Positions 59,441 through 64,000 of a stretch of 64,000 nt of DNA are shown piece by piece; within the stretch, counting starts at the first letter, position 1, and the number at the start of each line of letters is the position of its first letter. A program made the translations under genes and the position numbers. The stretch comes from Alopecurus myosuroides (Eukaryota; Streptophyta; Magnoliopsida; Poales; Poaceae), in assembly GCA_028641055.1 (NCBI GenBank), contig CM054058.1, positions 87,245,927 through 87,309,926 on the forward strand, read 5' to 3'. The notes under the pieces are model-generated. The model did no database searches. It saw nothing but the letters and a program-made list of their open reading frames with translations, and had not been told where the DNA came from.

Positions 59441-60278
59441 GTGAGAGCATCTCTAGCAGAACCCGTAAAAGTAGACCCCTAAAATTGGTGAAGTCGAACT
59501 GTAAAACCGTTATAGGGGTCGAAAACCGTTTGAGCAAAATAGACCCCGCAAAATAGACTGGAAAATGGAATATACCTCATATTCTTGCTCCTTTCTTTTT
59601 ATTTTCACGGCGAACGGGGTCAAACATATATGCAGAAAACCCTCCACGAAGCAGCTGGCAAGGGATGAAGCCTCGGAGGCAGCACGAGCCCCGCGCGCAG
59701 CTCATCCTTGGAGCGGAGCGAAGCTAGCTAGCTAGCATTGGATCAATCGATCCCATCCAAGCAAGCTAGCTAGCGTTGGATCAATCGATCCATGCCCAAG
59801 CAGCTTGCTAGCTCACGGAAGTTTCGCGCGAGCTCTCGCTGCCACGGTCCAAGCTCAAGTGCGTTCGCTTTCGACTCCGTGCCCTCTTTTGGTTCCTCTA
59901 GTTCGTACAGCTCCCGTGGGACCAGCGGTAGGGACGAAGCGGCGAGCTTCGGCGGCACAGACGTCCATGGCACGAGTGCAAGGTGTGCCGATTTTTTAAT
60001 GGAAAATTAACATTTTGCCGGAGACTTGAGAAATATTTGGCTAGGTTTTTTAGCACGGACGGCGGCATGGGGAGAATTCCGTCCAGTTCATGCCCGTATA
60101 CTACTCTCCAACCCATATACGTAAAGGTTGGAGTCTCGCATTTTCGGTGGCCTCTAAACCGTTTACGGGTCGGTAAATTTTTACGGTTTCTGCTATGGAT
60201 AAAATTTGACCCAAAACTGTAAAGTCACCTCTTTACAGGTTTGGCCTCTTTTACGAGGTCTGCTAGAGATGCTCTCAC
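59441..60278. mobile_element. Non-autonomous TIR DNA transposon
   Basis: Inverted ends GTGAGAGCATCTCTAGCAGA (59441) and TCTGCTAGAGATGCTCTCAC (to 60278) are perfect over 20 bp and continue with the related CCCGTAAAAG and CTTTTACGAG. The inside holds GTAAAACCG/CGGTAAATTTTTACGG motifs near both ends and a 40-bp imperfect tandem repeat. There is no transposase and no convincing target duplication, so the superfamily (Harbinger, hAT or Mutator) stays open. Open frames inside show no known domain. Confidence 0.75.
59721..59801. repeat. Imperfect ~40-bp tandem repeat inside the TIR element
   Basis: 59721-59762 and 59763-59801 both run AAGCTAGCTAGC...TTGGATCAATCGATC...AAGC. The second copy is 3 bp shorter. 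Confidence 0.85.
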
Positions 60279-61217
60279 TCCACTCCCTGATGCCATGCAC
60301 CAGCGACTGCAGCGGTTGCATGCGTCTTGACGAACAGGTGATCAGGATGTCGAGCCCGGTGAGCCCTTCCGCGAACAGTTCTTTCAGGCGCTTTTTAGCT
60401 TCTGGATCCCCATGGTTCCGTAGGTTCCAGCACCTTCTTGAAGAAGGAAGGTCGGATGGAAAGCGGGGAGGTAGGGGCCACTGGAAGATTGTGGCGCCTC
60501 GGGAAAATAGAAGAATGTGTGCCCTCGGTCGACACACACCCCAAGCAGTCTCAAATCTGGGTACTGAGAGCTCTGGGACACAACCTTCACTGCGCCGCAG
60601 GTACGCCTTTGGTTTCCTTCCCGCCCGACAAGAATAAAAGGGAGCACCAAAGGCCAAGATGGGGGTGTATGTCAAGGTACCCCTCACAGAAGGCCACGAA
60701 GCAAGAGATGTGCAAGATGCAGTCCGTAGTGAGATGATGAAGCTGGATCCCATACAACTCGAAGAGTTGCACTAGGAACGGATGAACCGGAGGGGACAGC
60801 CCCCTCTCTAGGTGAGTGCCGAACAAAACACACTCACTAGCTCGGAGGATAGGAACCACCTCCACGCCCGGGACCCGCCATGGACAACAAGAGTGCGGTA
60901 TGAAGCCTATGGAAGACATGGCGTCAAGCTCCCCGTGCACCAACTCGGAGTCTGACCATTCTATGCCATCAGACCCCATGGCAAAGGGAGGGGCCGAGCA
61001 CGCCATTGGTGCAAAGATCTGGAGCTCGGGGCTGGTCCCGAGTCGCGTGGTGCCTTGCCCTAATCTCTCCTTTGGCTCTACGGAGGTGGAGGGGTGGGGG
61101 AGAGGCGCAAGCTCTTAAGGAGATTCTACGCTGCAGGCGCTTCATGTGATGCGAAGGCCAAACGTAACATGCACATGGAAAGCGCACCACATGTGGTGGC
61201 TTGGTCCGGCGCAACAA
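60279..61217 (-). pseudogene. Antisense Transposase_28 gene fragment of a second Tat-like family
   Basis: Minus-strand reading gives FELYGIQLHHLTTDCILHIS, FVAFCEGYLDIHPHLGLW and, after a frameshift near 60600, RNHGDPEAKKRLKELFAEGL and LITCSSRRMQPLQSLVHGI. This is the classical Transposase_28 (putative gypsy-type transposon) core, with the same order as exon 1 of the antisense genes in Tat elements 1-3 (for example VQPHNLPPNSILYLADF there). It lies between an element body and a 3' LTR, again opposite to the LTR direction. It is cut off at 60279 by the TIR element. Upstream frames toward 61217 are low-confidence. Confidence 0.75.
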
Positions 61218-61277
61218 GCGAGGAGCGGGGCGCGGGCCAGTTACTCGCGACGTTACTGTCCCACACCCGGGGGCTAC

Positions 61278-61859
61278 TGTCAGTGTAATGCCTTCAGGGG
61301 GTCCTCTGGTTGTTGCGTACGTGCGTATGGTCTTCCACCTTTGGCGGACTTTATAAGCCGGGTCTCAACCGACTACCCTCCACCGGGAGGGGGGGAGGGT
61401 GCCCGAGGGGGCGTGGCCGCCCGTTGCAGGATGAAGATGACGGGCGGCACATCATTGAAGAGCGGCGGTTACACGTGGGGGCGATCCCTTTTTGCCTTCC
61501 ACCCATCACGCGTAACCGTCACCGGAGGGCATCTGCACGTGTGAACTCCACCGGAAGTTGAAGGGATGCCTAGGGATATAAAAAGATTCAGAGAGGACCA
61601 AGAAGAAGAGGAGAGAGACACACCAATTGTAACGTTACCACGAAAGGTTAATTCTAGATCAAACATGCAGAACGTAGGGATCCATCTCGTGGTGGCCTGA
61701 ACCTTCGTAGAAAACTTGTGTCCCTGTGCTGAATGTTCAGTTATCATCCTCCCCCACATTCCACTACCAGAGAAGAGATGGTGTAGGAGTCTCCCCCGCC
61801 AACTGCCAAAGAAATCAGGGAGCTGGACGTCGGTCAATCCCGGTGTCCGCATTTCGACA
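61278..61859 (+). repeat. 3' LTR of the second Tat-like family
   Basis: 582 bp from TGTCAGTGTAATGCC to GCATTTCGACA, preceded by the purine-rich CCGGGGGCTAC (61268-61277). A TATA-like GGGATATAAAAAG lies near 61574. The LTR sequence differs from the 545-bp family, but the PPT context and the CGACA end are alike. Confidence 0.75.
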
Positions 61860-61864
61860 CGCGA

Positions 61865-62460
61865 CACATATTTATTATTCCCTTTATACTCAACGAGAAG
61901 CTAGACGGGTCCTTGATACTTCTCAGGAATTCAAAAATATTTCTTTCTCTTCTTGGTTAAAAGCGTAGCTGGCAGGACCTTGCTAATGCTTTGGATGTAG
62001 GTCGTCTCGTTCTTTCATACGTTGTTGTTCCTGCCGTGCTTTATATGTATCTTTTGTCTTCCCTCACGGACCCAAGAAGTCTAGCAGGTTAACAGAAATA
62101 TTGTTCGTCGAGTGCGCCACGTCGATCGCAGAGCGGACCTCTAGGTCTTTCCAATAGGGTAGATCCCATAATATAGATTTCTTCTTCCACATGGGTGCGT
62201 GTCCATTAGCGTCATTCAGAACAGATTTGCTGACAGGACCCTTCAAAAATTGCTTTTAAATCCTTGAATATACCAAATACATCATCACCACTACAGAAGC
62301 TAGGCTTCCTCCAAAGAAAAGCATCACCTTTGAAATGCTTTCCTTTCTTCTTAAGGGATGCCTGATGGGAAGAAATCGTATATACCCTAGGTACACATTC
62401 TTCTTGTATTTATCCAAATATATATACTTTCTGTCACATCTACATAGAGTGTGCATGCAT
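61865..62460 (-). pseudogene. CACTA transposase (TNP2-like) relic
   Basis: Minus-strand reading from 62460 shows KYIYLDKYKKNVYLGYIRFL and HPLRRK (frame-shifted). It continues with GPVSKSVLNDANGHAPMWKK, SILWDLPYWKDLEVRSAIDV and NISVNLLDFLG, then, in another frame, QQRMKERDDL and a stretch ending KGIINM. This is the standard core of CACTA TNP2 transposases; expected HxTKN has become HSTNN. Frameshifts and stops make it dead. It is cut at its C-terminal side by the LTR that ends at 61859. It is too far from the CACTA element at 56230-59061, and across other insertions, to be part of it. Confidence 0.8.
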
Positions 62461-62508
62461 TATATACCTTGTTTGTGTACCCTGAAAAGTTACTAAGAGC
62501 AGTCTAAT

Positions 62509-64000
62509 TGTAACGGCCGGGGATTTTCCCCTCTTAGTCTTGGTTGTTGTTTTCTCTTTTGCATCGTCATGCATCATATCACATGGCATCGATAGAAACA
62601 TTTTCTACCATATTTTAAATGGTTAAAATCTGTTTTCTAACTCCCTAAAACAACTTGTTTTATTCTTTTTTTTTCTGAAAGACAAATGATTAAGCAAAAG
62701 AACAAAAAAAAATGTGTTTGGGCTGGCCCAACCAGCCGGCCACCCCACCTAAACCTAACCCTAGCCCAGCACACATCTCAACGCACCCACACAGAAACAA
62801 CTCACGCACGCAACACCCCACACCTAACGCTACACACGCACGCACGGGAGGGCAAGGGGATCGATCGATCCCCTACAGCGCCGCCATCCCTGCTTCTCTC
62901 GCTCGCTCGTCCTCCTCCCTCGAGCCCAGCCTCCCGTCGCCCCTCTCCCCGCTCCTCACCGGCCGGCCGTCGCCCCCCTCCTCTCCGGCCGCGGCCCGGA
63001 GCTCCGCCGCCCCTCCATCTCTTCTGCCCGCAGCCATGGCCGAGCCCCTGCTCCCTCCCGCCACGGCCGGCCGCCGTTCGCCTCCTCCCGCAGCCCCTCC
63101 TTCCGGCGCCCCTCCTCTCCTCCTCCACCTCGCCCCGTCGCCCGAGCCGCCTCCTCCTGCCGCCGTACGTCCTCGCGGCGCCTCCCTCCGGCCGCCGCTG
63201 ACCTCCTCAAGCAGGGTGCCGCCGCCCCCTTCTCCCGTGGCCGCCGCCCGCTGCCGGCCGGCCACCTCCGCCTCCCTCTGCTCTGGCCGGCCGCCGCGCC
63301 GCCCCGTCACCGTGCCTCGTTTCCCTGTCGCCGTCCAGGGCGACCCACGCGAGCAGAGCACCGGCGCTGCCCCTTTAGGCTGCTCTTCCTCGGGCTCGTC
63401 TCGGGCGTGGCCACCTCTACGTCTTGTAATTTGTCGCCTCCACTCGCAAGTGCTCCACCTATGTGCCTTTCCCGAGCTAGACGAGCTCCACCACTGCCTC
63501 TTCATCATCGTGTTCGTGTATGCCTCCAGCCACGGGCAGAGAGCCACATACGCAGCTTTGACGGTCACCTCATGTGCTCAGCTCGTGTCTGTGAACGTCA
63601 TGTTCTCCGATGCCGCTCGTCGTCGTCTCTGATCTGGTTCCTAGTGCTTCATTGTGCCACGGACCTCGACTCGTTGTTCTCTTTTGCGTTTTGACGCCTT
63701 CGTGCGCGTCGTGAATCTCGAGGAATGGAACCGCCAAGTTCGCCTCCGACCCCGAAGACGATGATGTTGCGGATTCGGCCACGACTACCTCGACCTCCGG
63801 AAGCGAACGACTACGTCCACTATGAACCACTACTTCCTCGACGACACGAGAACGTCTACTTCCACTACCCCTCGACATTGAAGGTTATGTGCATTCGCCC
63901 ACGACTACATCGACTCCGGACGTTGAACGGCTACGTCGACGACGATGACCGCGTGATTCGAGAACGACTACTTCCTCTACGGCGTGAACGACTACCTCCA
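62509..64000 (+). repeat. Start of a further gypsy-type LTR, running off the window
   Basis: TGTAACGGCCGGGGATTTTCC at 62509 has the form of a plus-strand gypsy LTR start. It is followed by AT-rich DNA and a CpG- and Pro/Ala/Ser-codon-rich block (62880-63420), the same order as in the long LTRs at 7283-11768 and 27720-43511. The far end and any internal domain lie outside the window. A Pro/Ala-rich frame at 62712-63632 is treated as leader sequence, not a gene. Confidence 0.45.

Noticed and set aside
62712..63632. 306-codon plus-strand frame rich in Pro, Ala and Ser
   Set aside because: Composition follows the GC-rich block; no domain is seen, several overlapping long frames exist on both strands, and the place fits an LTR leader.

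Overview
This window is plant nuclear DNA made almost entirely of nested transposable elements. Ty3/gypsy LTR elements of Athila, Tat-like and probable Tekay-like type, very long LTRs, a CACTA element and TIR elements are packed into one another. Together with an Athila LTR opening TGATAAGTCC and ending GGGTCATCA, this points to a large grass genome, most likely Triticeae (wheat, barley, rye or a relative). That assignment is by recognition, not by a search. I see no intact host gene, tRNA, rRNA operon or CRISPR array.

Layout. 1-2294 and 10811-13077 are two copies of one block: the end of a long LTR, then a broken Athila integrase, then Athila 3' sequence. In each copy a minus-strand LTR of a Tat-like family sits at the same base. 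In copy A this LTR leads into Tat element 1 (2295-7282, minus, truncated). In copy B it abuts, head to head, the 5' LTR of Tat element 2 (13606-25463, plus). Between them, 7283-11768 is a truncated long LTR. Tat element 3 (25860-53891, plus) is complete, with 5-bp target duplications CATAA. It is split in gag by a 15.8-kb non-autonomous element (27720-43511, minus) that has two 6.09-kb LTRs, a 3.6-kb non-coding interior and target duplications GGTGT. Tat element 3 lies in the 3' part of an Athila element whose LTR (55095-59351) is split by a 2.8-kb CACTA element (56230-59061, target duplication TTA). The CACTA element carries a broken 3'-5' exonuclease gene and a 5S-rRNA-like stretch. Next come a TIR element (59441-60278), the 3' end of a second Tat-like family (60279-61859), a CACTA transposase relic (61865-62460) and the start of another gypsy LTR (62509 to the window end).

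Genes. The three Tat copies share a plan: gag-pro, RT, RNase H with a second RNase H, integrase, a short non-coding strip, then a convergent gene on the opposite strand, PPT and 3' LTR. The antisense gene is the most striking feature. In element 3 it resolves into six exons with matching phases that encode 882 residues. It has its own TATA box in all three copies and is far better preserved than the pol of the same element. Two in-frame stop codons, in gag and between protease and RT, are shared by elements 2 and 3 although their LTR sequences differ clearly.

Relative ages follow from LTR differences counted by eye. The long-LTR element is youngest (about 20 differences in 6.09 kb), then Tat element 3 (about 14 in 543 bp), then Tat element 2 (about 23 in 520 bp). 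This agrees with the nesting order.
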